Source of the DNA: Planctomycetaceae bacterium
GTDB taxonomy: Bacteria; Planctomycetota; Planctomycetia; Pirellulales; Pirellulaceae
Length of the DNA: 38,695 nucleotides
Reading direction: 5' to 3'
NCBI GenBank assembly: GCA_003233175.1
Contig: QIKY01000392.1
Span: forward strand, 1-38,695
The notes beneath the pieces were generated by a model that was not told where the DNA came from, made no database searches, and saw only the letters and a program-made list of their open reading frames with translations. A program made the translations under genes and the position numbers. Below, piece after piece: positions 1-8,035 of the stretch. The first letter of the stretch is position 1; the number at the start of each line of letters is the position of its first letter.

Positions 1-30
1 CTCTGAGTGCTCTGTGCCCTCTGTGGCAAA
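1..30. repeat. Low-complexity CTCTG-rich dispersed repeat
   Basis: The window opens with a run of CTCTGTG/CTCTGTGGC-like units. A related purine-rich form (GGAACGGAGAGAACAGAG) forms an inverted pair at 29532-29738. It is non-coding and lies about 140 bases before the first gene start. It is cut by the window edge, so its full extent is unknown. Confidence 0.35.
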
Positions 31-125
31 TTGATTGCCTGATTTGTTCGCGGGAAATTTACTGCCCGCCGGCGTTTCAAAACGCTGATTGTCGAAAAAA
101 TCTTGTTGAAAAAACAAGTCAAAAC

Positions 126-140
126 CCGTGAACGGTTACG
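126..140. repeat. 15-bp motif CCGTGAACGGTTACG, copy 1
   Basis: CCGTGAACGGTTACG is the exact reverse complement of 29479-29493. A shorter copy lies at 29789-29800, at the 3' end of the permease gene. Here it sits about 30 bases upstream of the chosen start of the first gene. That argues against the longer reading from 103, which would translate the repeat. Confidence 0.45.
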
Positions 141-171
141 TTTTTTCCCACGCTCCCTAGGACACACTCGC

Positions 172-1380
172 ATGCTTCTCGGAAACATCAAACGTTGGAC
201 GTCCGCCGCTGTGTGTTTGGTTATTTGCCTCGTCAGTGTGAAGGCGGCGTCGGCGGCAACGTTGCAAAAGGCGGTGCGGGAGTTGGCGTTGGAAGTCAGC
301 CAAATGATGAAGGGCAACGGCGAATCGGAGATCACGATGGGCTCGTTCGATGGGCCGGTGAGTCCTCAAATTATCAAAAAAACGCTCAAGGAAGAGCTGG
401 AAAAGATCCGCGTGGGCAAACGTCCAGACGGAACCGCCCGGATGATCAAGGTCGACCCCGACGCCTTCTGGCGCGTCTCGGGCGATGTGGTCAAGGAGGC
501 GTCGGAGTCGGGCGTCGTGATCAGGCTGGAAACGCAAATCAAGGATGAAAACGGCAAGGTTTGGGGCACTTGGGAGCGCGTGATCACCACGACCGAGGAT
601 ATCGTCAGAATTGCCGCGCCGCCGCAATTGCAAACAGCGCCCACGCCGCGGGGAAGAGTTAATCCGGCGGCGCAGTACGCGGCGTTGCGGAAGGCGGTTA
701 TTAAACCGACGTTCGCGGCCCAGCCGGGACAAACCACCATTCGCCCCGCCGCTGGGAGTCCGTACCAAGTCGAGATTTTACAAAAGTCGGCCGGCGGCGA
801 ATATGAGCCCCGAACTCTGACCTCCAAACGCGGCAAGGCGAAAGTCGACCTGCGGGAAAACGATGTTTACGCGATTCGCGTTTATAATCACTCCGGCGCG
901 CCGGTGGGCGTGCAGGTGTTGGTCGATGGCATCAACATCTTCGCCTTCAGCAAACAGTATGGCCCCGGCTCGCCGTTCGCCCAGCGTTTTGGGGCCGACG
1001 TGAAATTCGTGCTCGCTCAGCCTCAAACCACGGTCACGGGCTGGCACAAGTTCAATGGCCCGGGCGGTTCGCAAGAATTTTTGATCACCGAATGGGGCGC
1101 GAGCGCCCAAGCTGTGACCGGCAACCGCGACGACACCAACCTGGGGACCATCACCGTGATGTTCTACTCGGCTTGGTTCGAAGGGCAGGAGCCTCCCGCC
1201 GACGAACCAGCAGCTTCGCGTTCGGGCGCATCGGGAACCGGCATCGGCGAAAGGACCGACAACCATTTCCGGGAGCGGCCGACGTACTTCGGAAAATTTC
1301 TCGGCAGCGTGAGCGTGCGGTATCTTCGTCCCGACATTCCGCTGAACGCCGCCTTGCTCGTCAATGCTCCGGCGCGGTAG
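172..1380 (+). CDS. Secreted protein of unknown function
   Basis: I do not recognise the family. The start at 172 was chosen because the next 29 residues form a clean signal peptide: K/R near the N-terminus, a hydrophobic core rich in V, C and L, and an AASAA cleavage region. The frame opens at 103, but that extension would be non-signal-like and would cover a dispersed repeat. The mature protein is about 373 residues. Its first 110 residues are mixed helix and strand and look like a periplasmic assembly domain (loosely like LpoB/CsgG-type N-termini; this is inference). A proline-rich linker follows. Then comes a beta-rich domain with VYAIRVYNHSG and VLVDGINIF stretches, a layout seen in planctomycete secreted proteins with Ig-like or jelly-roll folds. 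It is most likely periplasmic or surface-located. No operon partner is visible; more than 600 bases separate it from the next gene. Confidence 0.8.
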   Translation: MLLGNIKRWTSAAVCLVICLVSVKAASAATLQKAVRELALEVSQMMKGNGESEITMGSFDGPVSPQIIKKTLKEELEKIRVGKRPDGTARMIKVDPDAFWRVSGDVVKEASESGVVIRLETQIKDENGKVWGTWERVITTTEDIVRIAAPPQLQTAPTPRGRVNPAAQYAALRKAVIKPTFAAQPGQTTIRPAAGSPYQVEILQKSAGGEYEPRTLTSKRGKAKVDLRENDVYAIRVYNHSGAPVGVQVLVDGINIFAFSKQYGPGSPFAQRFGADVKFVLAQPQTTVTGWHKFNGPGGSQEFLITEWGASAQAVTGNRDDTNLGTITVMFYSAWFEGQEPPADEPAASRSGASGTGIGERTDNHFRERPTYFGKFLGSVSVRYLRPDIPLNAALLVNAPAR

Positions 1381-1388
1381 CGCCCATA

Positions 1389-1418
1389 TTGGAGTGTGCG
1401 TTTGAGCGTATTTTCGTC
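1389..1418. repeat. Half-copy of the TTGGAGTG hairpin family
   Basis: About 25 of 31 aligned positions match the left arm of the 35210-35276 hairpin, starting TTGGAGTGTGCG. No matching right arm follows, so this looks like a decayed single-arm copy. Confidence 0.4.
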
Positions 1419-1475
1419 GGTGTAGGGTGTTGCTGGCAACCACCAATGGCGTACGTTCCGCGTAGGCGATTCAAA

Positions 1476-1497
1476 GGGTGGTTGCAAGCAACCACCC
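1476..1497. repeat. Perfect 10-bp hairpin GGGTGGTTGC/GCAACCACCC
   Basis: The arms are GGGTGGTTGC (1476-1485) and GCAACCACCC (1488-1497) with a 2-base loop. A diverged version (GTGTTGCTGGCAACCAC) lies about 50 bases upstream. There is no T tract, so it is a weak terminator candidate and more probably a repeat relic. Confidence 0.4.
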
Positions 1498-1592
1498 TAC
1501 GGCGCGCAGCATTGGCGCGCCGTTGTCCGCCTGCGCTGCAAAGGCACAAAACCTTGGTTCGCTGTTGTGTAACCGGGCGGCGGCCAAGGAGC

Positions 1593-1620
1593 GCTCGAAC
1601 AATGAGCGTCGCCTTTCGCT
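1593..1620 (-). repeat. 28-base core repeat, copy A
   Basis: Its reverse complement matches 3522-3549 at 27 of 28 positions and also resembles 23404-23431. The core reads AGCGAAAGGCGACGCT followed by CATTGTTCGAGC. Only the core is kept here; the nested palindrome seen in copies B and C is missing. Confidence 0.55.
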
Positions 1621-2014
1621 CCGGTGTCAGTTGCTATCTTATGGTAATAGTATCGCGGGGTTGCGAGAGGTTGCCTGATGCTCGGCGCCACGCTACAACC
1701 AAGAACGACCTGGGCGGAGGCTAGGGCTCTGCCGAGGCGCAACCCGAGCGCCGCCCCAGGGGCCAAGAGCGGAGATGCAGCGGCCGCTGGTCGCTCCGCT
1801 CCTTTCGCTTCTTATCTCCGAGATTGGCGCCAAAGCGCTAAACCTTCGCGGGGCGAAGCCGCAAACCATTCGCTAACGCCAAGCAATCGATATTCCGCTT
1901 CACGCTGAACCAAGACAGCGGGAGCCGATGGAAAGGTGCTTCGCAATAATTGCACCATGCTCAGTTTGAAACGTACTTGATAATTCCCCACGATAGTGAA
2001 AATGAACTTGCCAT

Positions 2015-3319
2015 ATGGGTATCTTGATTCCTTTGATCGTCATCTTTTTTTCCTGCTTAATTATCTGGCGTGCATGCGACGGCTTTGAGGTGGCGTCGGA
2101 GTATCTTGGGCGCAATATGTCGGAAGGGGTGCGAGGCGGAACAATCAACGCCATCTCCAGTTCATTGCCCGAATTATTGACAACACTGATCGCGTTGTTT
2201 CTCATGTCCGATGTCGAAGGTTTCTCGATCGGACTCGGCACAACCGCCGGTAGCGCCTTATTCAACGGAATGATCATCCCGGCGGTCTGCATTTTGTCGG
2301 TCGTTGGCATGATGGTCTCTGGCGTTCGCGTCGATTCGGTCAACGTCTCCTTGAAAGTGCTGCTTCGCGACGGATTGACACTCATTTTTTGCGAGGTGAT
2401 ATTGATCATGACCATCAGCGGAAGTGTCCTGCACTGGTGGCAAGGATTGCTGCTCATGGCTTTGTACGCGGCGTATTTCTCGTACATGATTGGCTCGATG
2501 AAACGCGTTGATTCCAGTGCGAAAATTGAAAGTGCGGAAATTGAACACGAGCAAAACGATGACGAAGCCGATAACGACGACGAAACAAAGGGGCCCGTGG
2601 CTTCACTGTTCTATTGGCTTTCGCTCGGGCCGCTACTCGATTTGGAATTATTGCTCATTCGCGACCATCATCGCGAGCAGATGAAAAAAGAAAACTGGAA
2701 CGGCTGGCCGTTGCTGTTGGCTTCCGCCGGAATTATGGGCGTCGCCTGTTGGATGTTGGTTCAGGCGTGCGAGTGGTTGGGGACCGGCGGTGGAAACGCC
2801 GAACACGCCTACTATGAACTGTTCGGTTACCAACTATCGGGGCTGGGAATGCCCGCGATGTTCGTCGCCGTTATTTTCGCGTCCATGGCCACCAGCGTGC
2901 CGGACACGGTGATCTCGATTCGAGACGCCAGAGACGGAGACTACGACGATGCCGTCGCCAATGCTCTGGGAAGCAATGTTTTTGACATCTGCTTCGCACT
3001 CGGATTCCCGCTGTTTCTTTATACGTTGCTCCATGGCCCCATTCATATGGACCCGCAAACGGTCGCCTTCAGCGGCGAACTGTGTTTGCTATTGCTATTG
3101 CTCACTATCGTTGGCTTTGCCGTGTACTACATAGGTCGCCGCGGGACAACGCAAGAAGGCGTGCGTTACGTGGAAATGAAACGCGGCAAGGCGTTCATGC
3201 TGTTAGCCCTTTACGCGATATTTGCAACTTACATCGTGGCCCGAGGCATGGACGCTCGCTGGACAGAACCCATCGCTGCCTTGCTGCGCGCCGCAGTTGA
3301 GTTGTTGCCATCTCTATAG
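2015..3319 (+). CDS. CaCA-family sodium/calcium exchanger-like antiporter
   Basis: This is a polytopic inner-membrane protein of 434 residues with roughly ten hydrophobic helices. It has the two inverted alpha repeats of the Ca2+/cation antiporter superfamily. Alpha-1 is GGTINAISSSLPELLTTL with acidic Glu53. Alpha-2 is ASMATSVPDTVISIRDA with Asp297, followed by ANALGSNVFDICFALGFP. In known family members these acidic residues bind the exchanged cation, so Ca2+ extrusion driven by Na+ or H+ is expected. A strongly acidic cytosolic loop (about residues 167-190, rich in E, D and N) separates the halves and may sense cations; that is inference. No Shine-Dalgarno sequence is obvious, but 2015 is the first start in the frame and leads directly into helix 1. 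The gene stands alone. The substrate could also be K+ or Na+/H+, since the alpha-2 acid is Asp rather than Glu. Confidence 0.85.
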   Translation: MGILIPLIVIFFSCLIIWRACDGFEVASEYLGRNMSEGVRGGTINAISSSLPELLTTLIALFLMSDVEGFSIGLGTTAGSALFNGMIIPAVCILSVVGMMVSGVRVDSVNVSLKVLLRDGLTLIFCEVILIMTISGSVLHWWQGLLLMALYAAYFSYMIGSMKRVDSSAKIESAEIEHEQNDDEADNDDETKGPVASLFYWLSLGPLLDLELLLIRDHHREQMKKENWNGWPLLLASAGIMGVACWMLVQACEWLGTGGGNAEHAYYELFGYQLSGLGMPAMFVAVIFASMATSVPDTVISIRDARDGDYDDAVANALGSNVFDICFALGFPLFLYTLLHGPIHMDPQTVAFSGELCLLLLLLTIVGFAVYYIGRRGTTQEGVRYVEMKRGKAFMLLALYAIFATYIVARGMDARWTEPIAALLRAAVELLPSL

Positions 3320-3739
3320 GATACGGCGTTCGTTGCGATATTGGCCGTTTCACATTTACCGAATACAAGCACGAAGCGCAAGCGAGTGAATCAGCAAACG
3401 GTCATTCCCACGCAGGCGGGAACCCCAAAAACTCACTGACTCCCGCTACGTGCGGGTACGTTATTTTCCGCCGCTCGCCTAATAGTCGCCTTTCGCTTCC
3501 GCGAAAGAACGCTACTTTCGCAGCGAAAGGCGACGCTCCTTGTTCGAGCGGTCCTGGGCGACAACTATTCCTCCGCTATTCCTCCGCATCAGCGACAAAA
3601 ACCACTGATCAGTTATGTAAAAACACGCCGAAGCGTACGCTCCAACATGCGCCGGCGGCGTGGCGAGCTATTTGTGTAAAAGTGGTATGATGCCTGTGAG
3701 TTGGCACAAAACAACACCTTCCATGAGACGAGGCATGCA
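3320..3739. other. Gene-free spacer with stacked palindromic repeats
   Basis: No gene was seen. The spacer contains a CCCGC-TACGT-GCGGG hairpin (3442-3456), the 12-base string GCCGCTCGCCTA (3470-3481, also at 16550-16561), repeat copy B (3485-3549), and a right-arm remnant of the TTGGAGTG family (3630-3646). Several repeat families have accumulated in one spacer. Confidence 0.6.
3485..3549 (+). repeat. Nested palindromic repeat, copy B
   Basis: The outer arms GTCGCCTTTCGC (3485-3496) and GCGAAAGGCGAC (3523-3534) are perfect complements. Inside lies a second pair, GCGAAAG (3501-3507) and CTTTCGC (3515-3521). The tail GCTCCTTGTTCGAGC matches copies A (1593-1620) and C (23370-23431). Folded, it would give a hairpin within a hairpin. 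Confidence 0.65.
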
Positions 3740-4468
3740 ATGACGATGAACGGAAAAACGGCGTTGGTGGTGGGCGGCGGCACCGGAATTGGCTTAGCGA
3801 TTGCACAGGCATTTTCCGAAGCAGGCTGCAAAACGGCGATCGCCGGTCGGCGGGAAGAAACGCTTCGCCAAGCTTGTGAGGCTGCCGGCGCTGGGGGTTT
3901 GCTTTATCATACGGTCGATGTGGCCGACCGGGCGAGTGTGTTGGCATTGATAAAATGGGCTGAGAAAGAACTAGGGAAAATCGATATTTTCGTCAACTCG
4001 GCTGGCCTGAATATCCGCGACCGAACGCTCGCCGCGATGAAACCCGAAGAGTGGGATCATGTCTTGGCGGTCAACGCCACGGGCGCCTACAACTGCTTGT
4101 ATGCCGTTTTGCCGGGTATGCGCCAGCGGAGCGATGGGGTGGTGGTGAATATCTCTTCGATCGCGGGAAAACGAGCCGTGCCGCTGGGCGGCGTGGCCTA
4201 TAATGCGTCGAAATTCGCCATGACCGCCCTGGGAACGGCGGCTTGGTTGGAGGAAGCAAAAAATGGAATCCGGGTGACGAATGTGTATCCGGGCGAAGTG
4301 AATACTCCGATTTTGGAAAATCGTCCGGCGCCGGTGTCCGACGCACACAAGGCGGCCATTCTGCAGCCGCAAGACGTAGCCGCCATGGTGCTCGCGTTGG
4401 CGCAACTTCCGCCGCGCGCGCATGTGCCCGAGATCGTGATCAAGCCGTTGCAACAAGATTACGTTTGA
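3740..4468 (+). CDS. Short-chain dehydrogenase/reductase (SDR)
   Basis: This is a classical cytosolic NAD(P)-dependent SDR of 242 residues. The nucleotide-binding Rossmann motif GGGTGIG is at residues 12-18, the NSAG structural motif follows in mid-protein, and NISS precedes the catalytic YNASK with Tyr154 and Lys158. The PGEVNTP stretch after it is typical. Length is normal for classical SDRs (about 250). The ATG at 3740 was chosen because a GAGACGAGG ribosome-binding site lies just upstream and the Rossmann strand starts at once; a TTG at 3701 would add 13 unlikely residues. Residues after the nicotinamide loop fit a 3-oxoacyl-ACP-reductase-like or sugar/alcohol dehydrogenase, but the substrate cannot be read from sequence. 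cobL follows 132 bases downstream on the same strand, and no functional link is known. Confidence 0.85.
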   Translation: MTMNGKTALVVGGGTGIGLAIAQAFSEAGCKTAIAGRREETLRQACEAAGAGGLLYHTVDVADRASVLALIKWAEKELGKIDIFVNSAGLNIRDRTLAAMKPEEWDHVLAVNATGAYNCLYAVLPGMRQRSDGVVVNISSIAGKRAVPLGGVAYNASKFAMTALGTAAWLEEAKNGIRVTNVYPGEVNTPILENRPAPVSDAHKAAILQPQDVAAMVLALAQLPPRAHVPEIVIKPLQQDYV

Positions 4469-4600
4469 CAACGTTTATAATCTCAGCTTCTTGTCTTGAT
4501 CGCCGACACGCGCTGCGCGGCCTCTGTTGCGGCGCCGCACGATCACTTAAAATTCGCTGCATCGAAGTTACCACCGACGCGCCGCAGGAGAGGTGAAGCA

Positions 4601-5848
4601 GTGACCACGCCGGAAAAAGTTCAGATCGTGGGAATCGGCGACGATGGCCTGGCCGGGCTGACGGCCGCCGTTCGGGAAAAAATCGAAAAGGTCGAATTGC
4701 TGATCGGTTCGGCGCGTTTGCTGTCGCTGCTGCCGCAAACTTCGGCCGAGCGGCTGACGGTCGAAGGCGGGCTCGACGAGATCGTGGCAAAAATATCGGC
4801 CTCGCCGGAAAAGAAAACCGTGGTGCTCACCTCCGGCGATCCGCTCTTTTACGGTGTGGCCCGGTTCCTCTTTGAGCACTTGGGAAAAGACCGTTTTGAA
4901 GTCACGCCGAACGTGAGCACCATGCAGTTGGCGTTCGCCCGCGTGATGGAAAGTTGGGACGACGCCTACCTCACCAACCTGGCGAACCAACCGCTGGCGC
5001 GGGTCGTGGAGAGGATTCGCATCGCGGAAAAAGTCGGGCTGTTCACAACCGAGGAAAATTCGCCCAGCGTCATCGCGCAAAAACTGCTCGACCTACACAT
5101 CGATTACTTTCACGCGTATGTCTGTGAGAATCTTGGCTCGCCCGACGAACGAGTCACGCAGGGCGAATTGCGGGAGGTCGCGGGGCAGCAGTTCGCGCCG
5201 CTCAACGTGATGGTGCTGGTGCGAAAACCCGATACGCCCGACCGCCCGGTGGAAGCGGCCGGGCGGCGCCTCTTCGGCAACCCCGACGACGCCTTTCGCC
5301 AGTCGAAACCGAAACACGGTTTGCTCACCCCGGCGGAGGTGCGCGGCGTGGCTCTGGCGGAACTCGATCTGGGCTGCCGCAGCATTGTCTGGGATATCGG
5401 CGCCGGCAGCGGTTCGGTGGCGATTGAAGCCAGCCAGATCGCGTCTGAGGGAGCGGTGTACGCCATCGAAATGAATCCCGAAGATTACCAATTGCTGACC
5501 GCCAACGCGGAAGACTTCGGCGTGTTAAACCTGCACGCTGTTTTAGGCGCCGCGCCGGAAGCGTGGGCCGATCTGCCCGACCCCGATGCTATTTTCGTCG
5601 GCGGGACCGGCCGCATGGTCACCGATATCGTCACCCAGTCGCTCCAACGGCTCAAACCGGGCGGCCGAATTGTGGTCAACGTGGGCAGCGTGGAGAATGT
5701 TTCCAGCGTGTACGATGCCTTGTTCCAAGCCGTGGGTGAAGCCAACGCCTGGATGTTCAACATCGCCCGGGGCGTGTACCAATTGGAGCGGCTGCGTTTT
5801 GAATCGCTCAATCCCACGTTTCTCGTCGCGGCGAAAAAACCGGCGTGA
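4601..5848 (+). CDS. cobL: Precorrin-6Y C5,15-methyltransferase (decarboxylating), CbiE-CbiT fusion
   Basis: The enzyme methylates precorrin-6Y at C-5 and C-15 with S-adenosylmethionine and decarboxylates the acetate side chain, in cobalamin ring synthesis. The N-terminal half is a CbiE-type tetrapyrrole methylase: VQIVGIGDDGL near the start, the LTSGDPLFYG loop, and PNVSTMQLAFAR. The C-terminal half is a CbiT-type Rossmann methyltransferase: GLLTPAEVRG, then the SAM loop WDIGAGSGSVAIE near residue 265, and FVGGTGRM. The length of 415 residues fits the fused CobL/CbiET form. The GTG start at 4601 was preferred because AGGAGAGGTG precedes it and homology begins here; the frame also opens at 4496. 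No other cobalamin gene is in the window and no cobalamin riboswitch was seen upstream. The gene is an orphan, followed by a strong hairpin. Confidence 0.93.
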   Translation: MTTPEKVQIVGIGDDGLAGLTAAVREKIEKVELLIGSARLLSLLPQTSAERLTVEGGLDEIVAKISASPEKKTVVLTSGDPLFYGVARFLFEHLGKDRFEVTPNVSTMQLAFARVMESWDDAYLTNLANQPLARVVERIRIAEKVGLFTTEENSPSVIAQKLLDLHIDYFHAYVCENLGSPDERVTQGELREVAGQQFAPLNVMVLVRKPDTPDRPVEAAGRRLFGNPDDAFRQSKPKHGLLTPAEVRGVALAELDLGCRSIVWDIGAGSGSVAIEASQIASEGAVYAIEMNPEDYQLLTANAEDFGVLNLHAVLGAAPEAWADLPDPDAIFVGGTGRMVTDIVTQSLQRLKPGGRIVVNVGSVENVSSVYDALFQAVGEANAWMFNIARGVYQLERLRFESLNPTFLVAAKKPA

Positions 5849-5874
5849 GGCCGTAGTCGTGCGAAGCACAGTCC

Positions 5875-5907
5875 AGAAGCCCGGCTTTTTCAAAAAGCCG
5901 GGCTTCT
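5875..5907 (+). terminator. 16-bp perfect hairpin after cobL
   Basis: The arms AGAAGCCCGGCTTTTT and AAAAAGCCGGGCTTCT are perfect complements around one C. The stem is GC-rich in its middle and ends in A/T runs, so it could terminate on either strand. The same design recurs at 7159-7191 and 18372-18404, so it is also a dispersed repeat. Confidence 0.6.
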
Positions 5908-6210
5908 CGTTCGCCAATCGTTGATGGTTCTTTGGCGCGAATCCTTAACGGTCGTTCCGAAGCGCCCTGTTTTGGCGTTTCCCCGTTTAAGGAGGATGCG
6001 CCAAGCAGGAATATCTCTGTTGAGTTGTCTTTCCCACCGGGACGAAACAACTATACGCGTTGTGTCGTTTTGCGGATCGGTTCCTGGAAGAACTCACCAC
6101 CGCCGAGCGATGGCTCTCGCATGGGTTTGCAACATTGCAGCCCGACGTGCAGCCACATTCGTTGGCATGGATAGCAAATATTGTTTTGGGCAGCAAGGAG
6201 GCCCGATATC
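5908..6210. other. Spacer before the outer-membrane barrel gene
   Basis: No gene or clear promoter could be called. Several small open frames cross it, but none has coding character. AAGGAGG at about 6196-6202 serves as the ribosome-binding site of the next gene. Confidence 0.5.
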
Positions 6211-7110
6211 ATGAAGTTACGACTCTATTTACAGGCTGCGGTTTACTGCACGGTGGTACTGGGGGCATCGCTGGCGAACGCCGCAGACGTCAATTTCTCT
6301 AATGAGGAACAACGTTTTCGCGAGTTGGAGAAACGAATCAATTCGCTCGAGACGGCGAAATTCGATGCGATCAGCTACACAGACAGCAGCCGACACGGTG
6401 CCAATCACGTCGCAAACCACAGCGGCGCCAGTTGCGGCGCCAGCCCGAGCGCCGCGTGCAGGTCGGGCTCCTGCTGGCTGCACCCCCGCCCCACGGCGCA
6501 ATTCGACGCCGAGTTGGTGCTGCTTACCGCAAGTAATTCGGAAGCGCAAGTCAGTCATTCGCAGAATAACGTCAAGGCTGGCTTTCGCCTGGCGTATACC
6601 CGAGTGAATGAACGGGGGAATATATTCCGCGTCCGCTATTTCAATTTTGGAATCAACACGGAAGCGAACGCCAGCCGCTATGATCTGGAAATGGTTGACA
6701 CCGAAATCGGCCGTCGTTTCACTCTGGGCGGCGGCTTGCATGGCGAGTTCACCGCCGGTGTTCGCTATGCCTCTTACAACGAGCGCAACGAGTTGATGTA
6801 CAACAGCACCTTTGGGCCTCTGGTGGGCGTGCAGCTTCGCGGCCAAAAGTTCCTCCGCGGCACTTCGTTTGTCAACCTGCGTCATTCATTGCAATTTGGA
6901 GATGGCTTCGACTTCCAGAATGCTGCTACCCCCGGAACGTTCAGCATTACTGAGGTCCAACTCGGTCTTGAGTGGCGGCGTCCGTGCCGCATGGGCATGT
7001 TGGTCGTGCGAACAGCGCTGGAAGCCCAGTATTGGGGTGGCGTTCAGGATAACGACTCGGAAGATCTTGGCCTGATCGGCTCGGCCACTAGCATTGGCTT
7101 GGCCTATTAA
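6211..7110 (+). CDS. Outer-membrane beta-barrel protein (Lpg1974/MOMP-like)
   Basis: This is a 299-residue exported protein. A signal peptide (KLR N-region, hydrophobic core, ANAA cleavage near residue 25) is followed by a short predicted coiled coil (NEEQRFRELEKRINSLE). Next is a Cys/Ser/Ala-rich linker with four cysteines. The long C-terminal part has alternating polar and hydrophobic strands (FDAELVLL, FRVRYFNFG, FTAGVRYASY, FVNLRHSLQFG, VQLGLEWRR) and ends in an aromatic residue, GLAY. That is the pattern of an outer-membrane barrel. Planctomycete genomes encode many such proteins related to Legionella Lpg1974-type pore proteins; the family assignment is inference. The ATG at 6211 was chosen over an in-frame TTG at 6181 because AAGGAGG lies 8 bases upstream and the signal peptide starts here. 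Barrel strands may number 8 to 12. Confidence 0.72.
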   Translation: MKLRLYLQAAVYCTVVLGASLANAADVNFSNEEQRFRELEKRINSLETAKFDAISYTDSSRHGANHVANHSGASCGASPSAACRSGSCWLHPRPTAQFDAELVLLTASNSEAQVSHSQNNVKAGFRLAYTRVNERGNIFRVRYFNFGINTEANASRYDLEMVDTEIGRRFTLGGGLHGEFTAGVRYASYNERNELMYNSTFGPLVGVQLRGQKFLRGTSFVNLRHSLQFGDGFDFQNAATPGTFSITEVQLGLEWRRPCRMGMLVVRTALEAQYWGGVQDNDSEDLGLIGSATSIGLAY

Positions 7111-7158
7111 TCAATCTTGCAGAACTTGTCCCTGAACAAGTTCCAAACTGTCGCTCGG

Positions 7159-7191
7159 AAAAGCCCGGCATTTTCAAAATGCCGGGCTTTT
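7159..7191 (+). terminator. 16-bp perfect hairpin after the barrel gene
   Basis: AAAAGCCCGGCATTTT and AAAATGCCGGGCTTTT pair perfectly around a single C. Its centre differs from the 5875 hairpin (CATTTT versus CTTTTT), and the change is matched in both arms. It lies 49 bases after the barrel stop and before the PIG-L start. Confidence 0.6.
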
Positions 7192-7230
7192 ATACTTCCC
7201 GTATCTTCTTTTTCCGACCGGAACCGATGT

Positions 7231-7992
7231 ATGTCGAACGGCCCGCACGACGATTACCCCCAGCTTGCCGAGCCCCCGCTTGATGTGATTGCCGTTGGCG
7301 CGCATCCTGATGACGTGGAAATTGCTTGCGGCGGCACGCTGGCGAGTTTGGTGCGGCAGGGCTACCGCGTGGGCGTTATTGATCTTACCGATGGCGAACC
7401 GACGCCGCTCAGCCCTGGGCCCGAGGCGCGTGCGGAGGAAGCCCGCCGCGCCGCGGAAACACTGGGTGTGGAAATGCGCGTCACGCTCGACTTGCCGAAT
7501 CGTCGTCTGTTCGATTGCTTTGAAACGCGCGTGGCGCTGGCCAAGGAATTTCGCAAATACCGTCCCCGGTTGGTGATCGGTTTTGGAGACAAAACCCCCC
7601 TTGCCTCACCCGACCATTGGCAGGCCATGCAAATTACCGACGCCGCCGTTTTCTATTCCCGCCTCACCAAGTGGGACGACTATTTCGAAGGCCTGCCGGT
7701 GCATACGATTTCCAAGCAACTATATTTTCGCTTGGCGTTCGAGCCGGAAACACTCGCCGGCTACAGCAGCCATTTCACGATTGATATCAGCGACACGCTG
7801 GAAACCAAGCTGGAGAGCATTCGTTGTTACGAATCGCAATTCCCGCCGGAAAAGGCGTATGTATTTGATCGCGTGCGCGGCGCGGCCACCAATTCCGGCG
7901 CCGCCGCTGGTTTTCTCGCCGGTGAAGTTTTCGTCAATACGCGGCCGCTCGGCGCTCCCAACCTGATGCACCTTATGTTCCCCGCAGTTTGA
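7231..7992 (+). CDS. PIG-L family deacetylase, BshB1-like
   Basis: This is a zinc-dependent amide hydrolase of the LmbE/PIG-L family, 253 residues and cytosolic. The metal-binding motif AHPDDVE is at residues 24-30 (His25, Asp28). The third ligand is likely His129 in SPDHWQAMQ. These members remove an acetyl group from GlcNAc-type substrates. The ASPDHWQ motif and overall length resemble BshB1, which deacetylates GlcNAc-malate in bacillithiol synthesis; mycothiol-type MshB is less likely. The exact substrate is inferred. The start at 7231 follows the hairpin and directly precedes the conserved core; the frame is open from 7117 but would translate the hairpin. No BshA or BshC partner is visible. 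The gene faces the DUF1501 gene convergently. Confidence 0.8.
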   Translation: MSNGPHDDYPQLAEPPLDVIAVGAHPDDVEIACGGTLASLVRQGYRVGVIDLTDGEPTPLSPGPEARAEEARRAAETLGVEMRVTLDLPNRRLFDCFETRVALAKEFRKYRPRLVIGFGDKTPLASPDHWQAMQITDAAVFYSRLTKWDDYFEGLPVHTISKQLYFRLAFEPETLAGYSSHFTIDISDTLETKLESIRCYESQFPPEKAYVFDRVRGAATNSGAAAGFLAGEVFVNTRPLGAPNLMHLMFPAV

Positions 7993-8035
7993 CATTTACG
8001 TGAAAAACGGTTGGGTCATCGAGTGTTTCCGCCGC

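Larger units (their letters stand above)
1381..2014. other. Gene-free spacer with decayed repeats
   Basis: No credible gene was found. The spacer holds three repeat remnants: a half-copy of the TTGGAGTG hairpin family (1389-1418), a perfect 10-bp hairpin (1476-1497), and a 28-base core repeat (1593-1620, reverse orientation). No ribosome-binding site is obvious before the antiporter start at 2015. Base use in 1640-1900 resembles neither neighbouring gene. Confidence 0.6.

Noticed and set aside
4496-4600. Cobalamin riboswitch before cobL
   Set aside because: The spacer is only about 130 bases and shows no B12-box-like conserved sequence.
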